Assembly (NCBI GenBank): GCA_948567375.1
Contig: OX419757.1
Coordinates: 11,346,001 to 11,410,000, forward strand
Source: Lunularia cruciata
Taxonomy: Eukaryota > Streptophyta > Marchantiopsida > Lunulariales > Lunulariaceae
DNA: 64,000 nt
Direction of reading: 5' to 3'
Notes under the pieces: generated by a model
Told to the model about the DNA's origin: nothing
The model's input: the letters and a program-made list of their open reading frames with translations, nothing else
The model's database searches: none
Program-made: the position numbers and the translations under genes
Part shown: positions 12,101 through 23,792 of the stretch, in pieces
How the letters are laid out: every line of letters begins with the position of its first letter
Position numbering within the stretch: the stretch's first letter is position 1

Positions 12101-12470
12101 AAAGATCTCTTCATAGACAGCTGACCCCGAAATTCACTAGGATTGATTCTGGTTACTTGCCCGTATCGCAAGCACATGCTGCGACTACCGGTAGGATTAG
12201 AGGAGCCAACTTGGCGGAACATGTTGGAGGCCAGGTGCCGGGCTAAACAGGGCTACAAGTGCCGCCTTTCTGGGGGCACCTTTCTGGGCTTGAATCGCCT
12301 CCAGCCACATCACCACAGGTAATCCACAATCATCTTCTCCATCACCCTCCGATTTCCTCCCCGCCGATCTCGCCCCTCTAGGTTTCCCCGGGTCCATGGT
12401 GAAATCAACACGTAGAACGAAAATTATGATTGGACTCCTGGATGCCGTCGATTCTTGACGTCGACTGGCA
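9127..12470. other. Intergenic, no gene recognised
   Basis: This lies upstream of both HKT (minus) and the first LEA-like gene (plus), so it contains two divergent promoters. Open frames at 9291-9575, 9782-10060, 11288-11620 and 11932-12222 lack family motifs and have no coding support. I found no transposon motif. Base composition is closer to the genes than to the AT-rich repeats. Confidence 0.5.
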
Positions 12471-12473
12471 GAG

Positions 12474-12480
12474 TATAAAA
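12474..12480 (+). promoter_or_regulatory. TATA box of LEA-like gene 1
   Basis: TATAAAA about 170 bases before the ATG at 12644. The paralogue at 15614 has its TATATAA box at a nearly identical distance, which supports both. An ACGTGG core, as in ABA-response elements, lies just downstream at about 12562. Confidence 0.6.
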
Positions 12481-12643
12481 GCGCTTTTGGTGGCAACAGC
12501 AATCGCCAACACTCCTGACTCACACAAGAGTTTGTCACCATACTCGATAACCCGGTCGCTTTACGTGGATAGATTGGGATTTGGAATTCAAAGTTTAATT
12601 GATCCCCGATTTGGATTGACGTTCTGGATCTAGTTGTTGCATC

Positions 12644-13734
12644 ATGGCATCGTCTTGCATGATGGTTGCTCCGACCACGCTTGTGGTAAACCCCGCTGTT
12701 GTGAGCAGCACGAAATCTGTATCTTTCAACAATGGTGGCCTTCGAGTTCAAGGATTGACTGCCCGACGAGCTCCTGCTCGCGGCCTCTGCATCCGTGCCA
12801 CCGCTGGGGGCAACCGCGACCCCCGCAAGGAGGACGATGAGGTACTTTTCTCCATAATCATTTCGTTTTTACAATTACTTTTCTCGATCGGTTATCTTAA
12901 GTCTCCAGTGACTCGCGACAAAAGCAGTGGAAAGGAATATCATTCATGCGGGTTCTATCTCGAAGAAGGTTTCAGACCCTGTTTGCCTAATACATATGGT
13001 AGGAGCAAATTGCAGTGTCAAGGATTATTTACGTCATAACATCTGAGATACTCTTGGTTGGAAACGGAGGAAGCGAATTGCAGTGGTTTCAGGTACACCG
13101 ATACATGAGCTTTGCTTAACTCCATATTTTGTGCAGACTATAGTGGACAAGGTGAAGATCGCTGTGAATGAGATCTCCAAGAAGGTCCAGGATGCCATGC
13201 CCGGTGGCCAGGAAGCTACCACTATGACTGGCAAGGAGCCGTCAAAGCCTCTTGTAGGAAGCCCAGGAAGGAAGCCGGGGGCTGGACGACAGGGACAGCC
13301 AGAGCACAAGAGTTCTACCGGTGGAATCACGCAAGCTGCTTACGAGATGGCGGAGAAAACTGCCGTCACATTCGATGGAGTGAAGGAGAATATCATGGTA
13401 AGTAAACTCATAACGACATTGTGAGTGAACTCGAAATGGAGCCTCAAGAAGCCATCTCTGTGATTAATAGATCAGATACTTCTGAAAAATCCGGACTGTC
13501 AGTTGCATGGATTCTACTCTGATTTGATGTAAGCGGTAGTCTGACGGACTTTCTCTCGATGATGTTTATTAGGACAAGCTTCAAGACGATGGCAGGGACT
13601 TAAGAAGCAAGACTGGTGATGTGAACTTCGGTGAACACCGCAATGCTGAGGGCGTTCCCGCAGACGCCGTGCAGAGGAGCAACGAAGCGCAGTCCGAGTA
13701 CACAAGGAACCTTGGATCCAATAAGAAGAACTGA
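12644..13734 (+). CDS. Plastid-targeted LEA-like hydrophilic protein 1
   Basis: 206-residue protein from three exons: 12644-12841, 13137-13397, 13573-13734. All junctions are phase 0 GT-AG. Residues 1-52 are rich in Ser/Ala/Arg with almost no acidic residues and end in 'PARGLCIRA', which reads as a chloroplast transit peptide and cleavage region. The mature part is very hydrophilic. It has a Lys-rich amphipathic stretch ('VDKVKIAVNEISKKVQDA'), a Gly/Pro linker ('GSPGRKPGAGRQGQP'), a LEA group-3-like helix ('AAYEMAEKTAVTFDGVK') and a conserved C-terminus ('SKTGDVNFGEHRNAEG'). By analogy with LEA proteins it would protect stroma components during drying or cold; this is inference. The paralogue at 15614 confirms the model, since identity continues exactly across the exon boundaries. 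I do not recognise a named family. Confidence 0.8.
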
Positions 13735-14700
13735 AGTGTTTGCCTTGTATATAGATATCGAGTCCACAACTATATAGTTTCTCCTTCCCTCACTCTGTAA
13801 AGTAAATTGAGTGTAGTTCCGCATCAACAAATCTTCTTTATTTGTCTGCATCTGAAGGACGTGAAAAGTCACAACCTCGCTGAAATTTGCGGGGGCAGAT
13901 TTTGGCTAGTCAAGCGGTTGAGGAGATGATCGGCACGTTGATGCATGAGTTGTATTGCCGGCTTTGTACCATATTCATCAGCTTCGGTTGAAAACTCGAT
14001 CTGATGCAGAAATTTGTCGATATGACTGTTTCTATGTACTCTTGAAATAATAGAAAATGGTATCCCAATCTTTTCATTGAATTCGTGCAATTAATTCATC
14101 ATGTGCAATCCTCTTACTCTTTTCGGATTCAACAATTTCACATGCAAAGTTCCTGTGAACTTCAGAAATTGCACTACGGCTCTCATAACATGGGATGTTT
14201 CTAAAGATTGTGGTACTTTGCAAGGCATGAATTTCACTTGTTCTTACTCTTCTTCACGGTTAGTCCCCTTCTCGGTGAACTTCCTATCGACTACTACAAT
14301 CTGATCAATGAAATGAGGAAGACTCTTGAGATTCTCAAGAACGATGTCCTACTCACAAACTTGTACGCATTCATCCGCTCCCCGGTTTCGCATGCACCTT
14401 TCACCTTAACGTCCCGTGTAACATAATTATCAACTTACATGCTAAAATCTCGTGTGGAATAAAATAAACATAAATTCGCCGTCTCACATCCAGTCGTAAG
14501 ACTTCGACTCAGTGTAGTAAGTCCTGAGTTGCACCCGTGACCCAAAGAACGGTTAACGACGCAACGAGTGCGAACTGGAACTGTCCATAGAATGTTCGAG
14601 AGGAAAAACTGACGAAAGTTGCACCAGAGAAACTTGAGCAATAAGTGGTGACAAGAAGGCTGTAAGTAGCATAACACGATAGGCGAAAACATACATGAGA
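13735..14700. other. Spacer downstream of LEA-like gene 1
   Basis: Holds the 3' untranslated region of gene 1 and unassigned sequence. No motif-bearing frame on either strand. Short frames at 14101-14426 and 14435-14722 overlap without support. Confidence 0.45.
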
Positions 14701-14701
14701 T

Positions 14702-15055
14702 ACTGTAGAATGTCGATCCCAAAGTGAGGGTTCAGATCATGTGCCTACATTCTTATAAACCGTCAGTTTTAGGCGCGAAGGACTCGACTGAACTGATTTG
14801 ATGGTTGATTAAAGTCGAATTAGAACTGAAAGATGATTGAAAGACTAGAAAGTAGTTCCGCACATTGATATTTTAGATCGTGAAGTACTGTAAACTGTTC
14901 GTACCGAAAGTGAAGGTTCAAATCAGGTGTCTAAGTTATCTTAGATCGCGCGGAACTCGCCTGAACTGAGTTGACGGTTGATTAAACTCGACTTAGAACT
15001 GAAAGATGATTGAAAGACTGGAAAGTAGTTCTGCACATTGATATTTAGATCGTCT
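14702..15055. repeat. Imperfect tandem duplication of about 175 bp
   Basis: Unit 1 (14702-14885) and unit 2 (14886-15055) share the sequence order CTGTA, AAGTGA-GGTTCA, ACTCG-CTGAACTGA, GGTTGATTAAA, TTAGAACTGAAAGATGATTG, AAAGTAGTTC and GCACATTGATATTT. The second half of each unit is nearly identical. It lies 400-900 bases upstream of LEA-like gene 2. Confidence 0.85.
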
Positions 15056-15449
15056 GTCTCACTGGACTCACTGAAAACGGCCACTTGGAGAGCAGTCACA
15101 AGAAGAAGAGTTCATACTTTCGCCTCCAATCGACGAAGTAGATCTACTCAATGATATATAATTCCGCTGAGAGAGGAGAGACGTTACCGTTAGTCAATGG
15201 TGGCGGTAAAGAAACTCACAAATGCCACCACCTGGAAACTCAATCTGCTTGTGACCAGGCAAACTCACTTTGTCTGATCCACAATAGCTATTCTCGTAGT
15301 GCCTCGGATCTTCACTCACTGGAGCTCTGAATCAGATCTCGTGGATGTCCCTCAGCTTCCTCCGGGACCAAAGTGCTATTAACACGTATACTCCTTCTTC
15401 CTGAAGACACTTGGCCGCAAAATAGCTCAGGTCCAGTGCATGCTCATGC

Positions 15450-15456
15450 TATATAA
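15450..15456 (+). promoter_or_regulatory. TATA box of LEA-like gene 2
   Basis: TATATAA, 158-164 bases before the ATG at 15614. A TGCATGC (RY-type) palindrome lies immediately upstream at 15438-15444, a motif class associated with seed/desiccation promoters in other plants. Confidence 0.6.
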
Positions 15457-15613
15457 CAAGCTCGCCGATTCAGCTGTACGATCAACAACTTGTGAAGCGT
15501 ATAATCTGTTAACCTGTCGACCGCCCAGACCATCTGTCTATCTATTTTCTATAAGCGATTCGGATTTCCACAAGTGAGTGTATTTCTGTCGTTGAGGAAG
15601 TCTAAGAGAAATC

Positions 15614-16510
15614 ATGGCATCTTGCGTCAGCGTTCTGTCGAGTTCCTTGGTAGCAGCTCCAGTTGCCGCCGTCGTGAGCAGCAGGAACTCGGTTTCGTTC
15701 AACAATGGAGGCATGAGAACTACCAGTCTCGTATCCCGAAGCTACCCCGCTCGGTCCCTATGCCTCCGCGCCTCCAATGACCCCCGCAAGCCCGACGACG
15801 AGGTACGGTTCTAATCTTCCTTTCGTAATACTTTCTTCTGAACATTATGACCATATACCGTAAATCAAGTAATCTTAGGAGCGTCCATGGACCAGTGACA
15901 GAAATGTAGTTGTAGTTTACGTTAACGGTCAGAATGCCTAAGTTGGGTACGAAGTAAACGAATCATATTATCTGGATTCAAGTTTTACGTGATGGTCTAG
16001 TAACTGCGTCGTGATAGACTAGACGAAGGCTTGAATCGAAAATTGACAAGATTGTGGATGTGGAATTGTGATGTTTAGAATGTCCTGGACAAGGTGAAGA
16101 ACGCCGTCAGCGACTTGGGGCAGGGAATTCAAGACGCTCTGCCTAACACCGGCTCCAAAGAGGCCCTTAGTGGCCAAGACGCTGTGCGCGGGTACAATGC
16201 GAGCAATCAGTCTGCTGTCGGTCCCGGAAGCCCAGGGAGGAAACCCGGAGTTGGAAGGCAGGGACAGCCAGACCAGAAGAGTTCCACCGGTGGAGTCACG
16301 GAGGCTGCTAAGGAGATGGCCGAGAAGACAGCAGCTACCTTCGACGGTGTGAAGGAGGATGTCATGTCTAAGCTCCAAGACGCTGGCAGGGACCTGAAGA
16401 GCAAGACTGGAGATGTTAACTACGGCAGCCATCGTAATGCGGATGGAGTTTCACCCAACAATGCTAGGGAGAACCAGAAGGCTCAATCTGACTACACCAA
16501 GAGTTTGTAG
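15614..16510 (+). CDS. Plastid-targeted LEA-like hydrophilic protein 2
   Basis: Two exons, 15614-15802 and 16079-16510, encode 206 residues, the same length as its neighbour at 12644. The N-terminus (1-50) is again transit-peptide-like and ends 'PARSLCLRA'. Shared blocks follow: 'LDKVKNAVSDLGQGIQDA', 'GSPGRKPGVGRQGQP', 'EMAEKTAATFDGVKEDVM', 'SKTGDVNYGSHRNADG'. The first intron lies at the same place and phase as in gene 1 (after the acidic 'DDE'). The second intron of gene 1, after 'VKENIM', is absent here: the exon reads straight through the equivalent 'VKEDVM'. The two genes are evidently a tandem duplication with diverged linkers. The middle is richer in Ser/Asn. Function as for gene 1 is inferred only. 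Confidence 0.85.
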
Positions 16511-18593
16511 AGAAATTGAAGGTTAAATACTGTGTCAGTTTTGTGCAGAGTTGTACATTATGTGAGAATCTCGGGTGATGAAATCGCTAGCGAGAAGAAT
16601 CCTGTACATTAGAAGGGAACCTAGCCACTACGGTTGAATGGTGTTAGTACTGGACATAGAACGTCGGATTATTGGGATCGATGCTGGTGGACACTTCGAA
16701 ATTGGTGTCGTCAAATCTATGACTGCCGATTTACGGCTTGTTCGAGCTATACAAATGCAATGTAACCATGTTCAAGATATAAACGATGTACATCTAATAT
16801 TAAACAATTTCCAAATGCATACATACGCATCGGAGGGATCTTCTATAAATTACAGATAAAAATCCTCATTATCACTACTGAATGTAAAAATACATCGTTT
16901 ATTTTTTCCTGGCAATGTAGGCGCCAGAACAAACTTGTAAGGCACGACATTAGACGAAGAAACTGTGCATCTTAGCCGAATGGTCAGACCTGACAACGAA
17001 GGACTGATTTGTACATTACTTAAACATCACTTTGAGTCAAAACTCTACCATCTTGCCAACATAAATTAAGGAATGTTGATTAACTTGAAAGTTAGAAAGA
17101 CAAACTGAGTTTCTTATCAAGCTACAATACTGTGGCCGACGGAGAAAAATGCGCAATAGCTAAATTACCACAAACTGTTCGAAGATAAACCAAATCAGAT
17201 CTTCTTTTGTTTAGCAACTTCCTAAGAGGCGCTCGAATAGCAAACACGAAGGATGGGTCTACATAAGTTTAGAAACTTATGTAGAGGATGTTTAGAAATC
17301 TAATTCATCTCTCCAAGTATTGTTACCATGTGAAAAAGTACTCATTAGCCGACCGGGAAAATAGTAACCACTATTACATCTGATTTACCTCGAAGCTCAA
17401 AAGTCAACTTCTCTGCCAATAGAGATGAGTGAGTTGCTCGAAGTCTGTGTACCACCTACTGAAAATGTTACAAACTTTCGACCACCTGCTGCAGAGACAT
17501 GTTCTGTAATAAGAAGATATCGGCAACTTCCAATCCGATGCAGCTATTCCATACCTTTACGTGACTTCGTGGCAACTGTGGAACTCGCTTCTTCTGGCCA
17601 ACGAAGATTAGTTCGGAATTTGCGTGATAGATTCAACAATCTGGACCATGCTATGATTCAGCTATAATAATTGAATGAGGATCTATTGAGGTCGATTGAG
17701 GTCTTCACGTCACCTCTTCCCCATTCCAGAGCAGGCATGTGAGAACAAATAGATTTATGTTCCGTAGGACATAGATGAAGTGATTGAAGAGGTTGCACAA
17801 CTCAAATCACAAGTTTCAAGATAAGTTACATGCATAACATGTGGAACAGCCTTGAACATTGAAGAAACCTGCACAGTTACAGCATAAACCTTCCGAAATA
17901 GTTTAAGTCATACTTCACTCGACCATTTGTCCAGTTTCCAAGTCCAAGTATAAGTATTTCGCAGATTTGTGCGTGTAGGCTAACACTCGCGCCCCCACTT
18001 TGGCTTTGTTCAGGCAACCCAAAATTCACCGTCTTTCCGGAGGGAACTATCATTCATGTTGTAAGAGTGCACCAACATATGGGTGGACGGACATAATTTT
18101 TCGGTTCCAAGTAATCTCGGTATATTCCCACTCAAACACATTTATTTGCATGCGTATACACAGATGCAGGAAATTGTGGAATTCGATTGATTGCTAGGTG
18201 TAGAAAGATACTGTGAAGACAGTATCCCCTTACAAAAACTCTAACCATAGCACAGGTGGATTCAAATCCGCATCTTCCAGCAGCATGAAAGCAGTCATCT
18301 GATGGTAAGAGAACTCGTCGCATCTGCTGTAAGGTGCTCACCGACAGCACCAATGAATTGAATATTTCTACAATCGATATCACACCCTCTGACTCTAACT
18401 CCTGAAATCTAAATAAAGGATGAATGACAATAGAGAAACAACTATTCTCACATGAAAAGTAGACCATATGTCACTACCAAGGGTGGGTGGGTGGGTGGCT
18501 GGCTGAGCTTCTTGAAGACCTAGTCCTGTTTGTGGGGTGCACAAGCTGAGATGCACAGACACAGGCCGTTTGAAGGAATTTGAGTGTTGCTGA
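16511..18593. other. Intergenic, no gene recognised
   Basis: 3' side of LEA-like gene 2 and of the WD40 gene. The frames at 16638-16859 and 17425-17667 have no recognisable motif. A short GGGT repeat occurs at about 18481-18498, inside the likely WD40 3' untranslated region. Confidence 0.45.
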
Positions 18594-21500
18594 TCAACCA
18601 AGGTCAGCCACTTGATGAGGTCTAGGTCTCCAAACTTTCAAAGTAAAATCCGCGCTGCAAGTGGCCAGAATGGGATCTGATGGGTGGAATATAGCACCAC
18701 AGACACGATCGGTGTGACCATCCAGCTGTTGCACAAGTTCAGCAGTACCCTGAGACATTTAAAAGAAAGTAAGTTGCGGGCTGATGACTGACTAATAGTT
18801 AGCAAAAACCGACATACCTAGGGAAGGTAGAAGACAAAGACAAAATGATTTCTAGTTCTAACCAAGTAATATTCTTGACATCATTAGTTGCCACGTGTGA
18901 ATCTTCCATTTCAGTCAAATCTTATATGATGTATTCTAGTGTGTAGAAAAACGACAAATTCGAGTCTTAAGCCTTCTTCATAACAAACCCCTTGCAGATG
19001 TTTCAAGCATCACTCTCCTCATCTAACAACCTCAGCCGACAAAGATCTGCAAACCTCCAAGACGAACCCGACGCAAAACAGCAATAATCCAGCTCCAGGG
19101 CCAGAAGAGTAACTCCAACCTGTATAAGGGACAGGCAGAGGTCCACTTACAGAAGGTCCGCTGACATCGTAAATGTAGGCGCAGCTGTCTGCACTTCCAG
19201 TTGCAAGAAGAAGTGAATCCTGCAAATTTAGGTCCTGGGAAGACCTGTACAGATACAGGAAAGATCAACATTTGAGGTAAAAGCGAACCAGCGATTTTTA
19301 TTGTCTCATGAAAATTGATGAATCACGAGTTGTTCATTCTCCTGCTTGACTTGTAAGCACCTCCTGAAAGCATCAACTTACTGCGTCTCTGTGCTTCGTA
19401 AGCGGAAATCTCCGTTTGCTGTTATCCCATCATCATCCGCTGGCCACCTTTTCCTGGCTGATTGCAAATCTGCTCAATGAACCAGTATCTTAGCTTCATA
19501 CTGATCTACTAAGTGTGAGAATAATGTGATCACCTCCACTATTGTAGCTCGTAAGAACTCTTGAACATAACTGGTCAGTGAATATTTAATATAGGAGACT
19601 TGCTATATGTTTCCTTCAGTGTTTCCGTATCAACAAACCATGTATACAGACAGAACCAGCAACGTGTGCCCTTGGAACCAGGAGCAACTGCAAACCAGAA
19701 ATCATTCTTGATATCATACTCACAATCATGGCCTTGAAACAAGGAGCTCTTTATTGGCCAGTTTTTGGTCCTTGTCCCACTGATTGCGTGCAAAAGCCGC
19801 AGTCCAGTCAAGCGCATTTGAGGTTGCTCAATCACTGAAAATCTGTCGTACACTCTCAAAACTGCAACACAAGAGGTTGTAACTTATGTTAAGCTCGATA
19901 TATCAATCAAGACAATAAACAGAATCTCGCCCAATTTCTTCTTTCCTTTAAGTACATAGTACTCCTAGAGACTTCTGGTCAAAGCACGCATGAACACAAA
20001 TCAAACAGATTCCTAGTCATTGTCAATGTATAGTCTCCATAGTGAGGAAGATAAGTAGCACGAAAAGGAAGAACCAACGAACCATTATCGTAGCTGTTGA
20101 CTGCAACATGAACTCCATCATCTCCATGTGCTGTTAAGTGATGAGTATCTTGTCAGTACATGAGATTGGGCACTATATAGATTTCTCCATTGATCTGTTA
20201 GGTGGCAAATAGGCTCCTGCAATATATGTCTGACATGTGATAGTGACAATCCAGACCACAAAGCTACCCGAAAGGTCTCGATCAACTACCGCTGTTCTGG
20301 CGATCGTGATTTATCTAAAGCATAACTGGCACAATATACGTACGAAGACCTCCTTTCCATGAGGTATCCATCGAACTCATGATATGGATACCGCACGGAA
20401 GGTACTGGAGAAGGACTACTTTACCATCAGGTGCAGCCGACATGTGTAAAGACGTGATAGGTTTGTGCGCTTCTTCATTATAAACTGTTTCTACGCATGC
20501 CTTAGTTCGTAAGTCCCAAAGCTTCATTGCCCCATGAGAGTCACCGGACATGCATGCGATCCCATTGCGATACATGATCAAGGCGCTCACTTTGGCATCG
20601 GTACTCAAGTGCATTACAATTGCCCCAGTGCTCTTTACACGACGATCCAGCACATAGACCTGCTTGGATGTGCTTCCCGCCAAGAAGACATCATTGTCTG
20701 CAACACCGACACTTCCATCAAGACCAATGCAAATTGGTCACTCAAAAATATATATTTACTGTTCCGGTTTTCGCTGGTTGAACAGTTAGTATAGATAAAA
20801 CATCGACAAAAGAAAACCAACCTGCAGGATTGAAGCGAACAGCTTGTATGAAACCCTGTAATTCGCTGTATGAATGCATCACTTTGCCCGCAACAATATC
20901 CCACTCTTTTACACAGTGATCAAATCCTCCTGAGAGGAGTACAGTCCCATCATTTGACCAGCAAACATCTGCGACATTAAGTTGATGTTCTTGGAAGCAG
21001 AGTACCTGTACAAGTGATTAAGTGAAAATTTTATCATCCCGAAATATCAATGTCATACCATCATCTTTCAAGCAGTTCTTGGTTGATTTGAAGAGTAAAT
21101 ATACAACAACAATATCAGCATTACAAAGCATCATCCAGAAGTATCGAAGTCGTGCCATCATCTCTCGACAGTCTCTAGTTGATTACCCATGGACGGCTTT
21201 GTTACTAACCTCTCTCGAATTTTGAACATCCCATACACGCACACTCTGGTCAAAGGCCCCAGAAGCCAGTAGGTTGCTTGTCTTGGAAAACTGTACAGCA
21301 TAGACAGATCCTGTGTGTCCCTGAAACAAGATTACTTCCGTCAGATTCACTGGTTGCCATACGTGACCGTAGTAACAGAACTCGTAATATGCTACTTACA
21401 GTCGTTGATCTTTCTGCCAAAAGTTCTCGCGTGGCATACCTTGAGATCGGATTTGTGATAAAATTGTCTTCGATCTGCTTTTCGATTTGACTTTGAAGGA

Positions 21501-23792
21501 GGAACTCCTGAGTCAATAAGGAAAGCAAAAGTTAGAACAAGTAATCTTGCCAGTATCCAGTCAATATTTATCTGCCGTAGTTCGTTTCTTTCCCAAGGGG
21601 ATCACGTGATTATCTCTTGACCTCAAACCTGATCAAACTAACCATTTCTTCCAAGGCACAAAGTGGTTAACTTGTTCACCATTATTGTTTTGGTTTCATA
21701 ACTTCCGGTGCTTAGACATATACTTGCTACAGAACAGGAAACTGAAGACGTACCGTATGACAAACAGAAACACAATAGCTGTTTCCGTACAGGACAGTAA
21801 GAGCCAAACCTTGGAGGCCAACCTTTTGCGGTCCAAGATCAGGAACCCGTATAACATCATCGAGCTCCTCCGGAGATGAACTTTCTGGTGTGATAATGTT
21901 ATCGATGTCAAAAGGCCTTGCAACTTTCCCCAGGTGTTCAATACAAGCACTGTGCCTGTAATATTAACCACCAGTGGAAATTAGGGCCTTGCACACCGAT
22001 TATATGCTTACGAGGCATAAATACTACACAAGGGAACAAGACGACCAGATTCAGGCAGAGACCTAACCACCCGAATCAACCGAGTACCTGCTCGTGCAAA
22101 TAAACCTCTGCTGGTTTACCAAGAGAAAGCAGCCACACACATGGGGAAAACTAAACCTGGGCGAGGTTTACATATAATCAAGGCAACTCCGAAAAGTTGC
22201 TGACATTGCTACCCTGCTTGAAGGTCAGCCCCCACGCTCATCAAAACAACTCCACAACACTAATTATCAGACGTAAACAGAAAATAGCGGTACTGGTAAC
22301 ATTCTGCTAAATACGGACGAAGAGCTGCAGGCTCTATGACAATGGAGCCATAGATTGCTGAAGACCCGCAATTCTTGAGCGTCATTGAATGCAACCGGGG
22401 ATGCTTAGGAGCTGCTCGTTCCGTTTATCAGGAATAAACAAGCCCTTGTATAAACAAACCCTATCAATTCACAGTGCCTGTACTAATTTCGTTACTGAAG
22501 CGCTTATGCTTCCCTGAATGTTAAGTTTCGGATTGACAGAGTCACAGATTGAACTGTTGTCCAAATTCCCAAATATGTGTCCCTTTTGTGAGTGGTAATG
22601 AACTGACCCTGAGATATTTTGACAACACTCTCTACTTCCAAAGTAAGTGAAAAGAAGCTGTAATCTTGATTTCCTAGTCCGGCCCCCTATCAGCCGACAT
22701 CTCATTCTGTATACTACATTTGGATTACTAAGACAAGTATCGAAGCAGAATATCTCCATCCAAACCGCTGGACTTCAGTTGTGGTCCTCAGAGTTCACCC
22801 AGGGTGTCAAACGTGGCAGGTAAAGCATTCGTACCATAGGTTCAACAGGTATATGTGAGCTACAATTTTCAAAGTAGTAGGACTAACTAAGATTGCACAT
22901 CGTAACCAAAAATGTGGTTGTAAACCTGGATCTAGCAGATTCTGAAGCTCAATTGGTTATTGCACAGGCTCTGGAACTCGCAATAATATTCACATTCCCT
23001 GGACCTCTTCTGCAAGCCAATAGGTTTCCCCAAAGGTACATTATGTGCTCGCAATGGACGAGATAGCTTGAGAGGCAAGACCATGTTCAAGCTTTCTTTC
23101 ATGTCTCCAACTTCGGAGCTATTTCCGATATCAGAGGCCATCATGACAGACCCTGTAAACTCGCGAACTTCCATTCTTTCCGACTTGAGCTAGTGAACTG
23201 CGCTTACTTGTTTCTGCCTACAAACCCCATGTATTCGAGGAATGGGAGCAGACACCATTCGAAGAACCCCATATATTGTAGGAAGATTCACTGGCTTGCT
23301 TATTATATCACTAGGGGCCAAAACCGACTTCCTCCTGAGGGTCCGAACCTACAACGATAAAGGCAGAGGCTCCAAAGATACTCAGGGCCAGCTTGCCGGT
23401 ACTCCCAGCTTCCGATGCCCCTTGCTAAAATTGATCTATGTGTTTCAATACCAGGCCCCTATGGCCAGTCTTTACCTCAGCGAAACCACTTGTCACGTGG
23501 AAAGGTGGGTGTCTATCTGGTGGAATCAACGGCATCTTAATTTGTCTATCACGATGCCTCCAGTTATCTGAAACACGAGAGGGAAGGGTAACAGTCTACA
23601 CCTTACGCTCAAATCATAAACAGCCTTCTTCAATCCACGATTCTCTTTCTCTAGCTGGTCCAACCTCTGCTTCAGCTGCTTGTTCTCCTTCAAAACGAGA
23701 TCTAGATTACTCTTATAGTAAGCTTCTGATCCAGACGCTTTCACACTCTGAGGAGCACTTGACATAGACAACCTCGTCGTCGGTGCAGCCAT
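18594..23792 (-). CDS. WD40-repeat protein with N-terminal coiled coil
   Basis: Multi-exon minus-strand gene. Exons supported by frame-preserving splice sites: 23792-23607, 21955-21754 (or to 21823), 21507-21400, 21320-21210, 21005-20822, 20697-20425, 20130-20083, 19861-19720, 19244-19151, 18749-18594. At least one further exon lies between 23606 and 21956, probably near 23183-22930. Exon 1 has a heptad-rich coiled coil (residues 27-60, 'LKENKQLKQRLDQLEKENRG'). The C-terminal half has seven WD units, among them 'GHTGSVYAV...VRVWD', 'NVADVCW...CVKEWD', 'STSKQVYVLD', 'GDSHGAMKLWD', 'VAVNSYDNVLRVYD', 'LLLATGSADSCAYIYD' and 'LDGHTDRVCGAIFHP', enough for one propeller. Such proteins scaffold complexes; the partner is unknown. 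It looks intact and single-copy. I do not recognise the subfamily with confidence, though the propeller resembles splicing-factor PRP17/WDR25-type proteins. Confidence 0.8.

Noticed and set aside
16638-16859. 73-codon open frame downstream of LEA-like gene 2
   Set aside because: No motif, no splice partners, and it starts close behind the 3' end of the gene, where untranslated region is expected.
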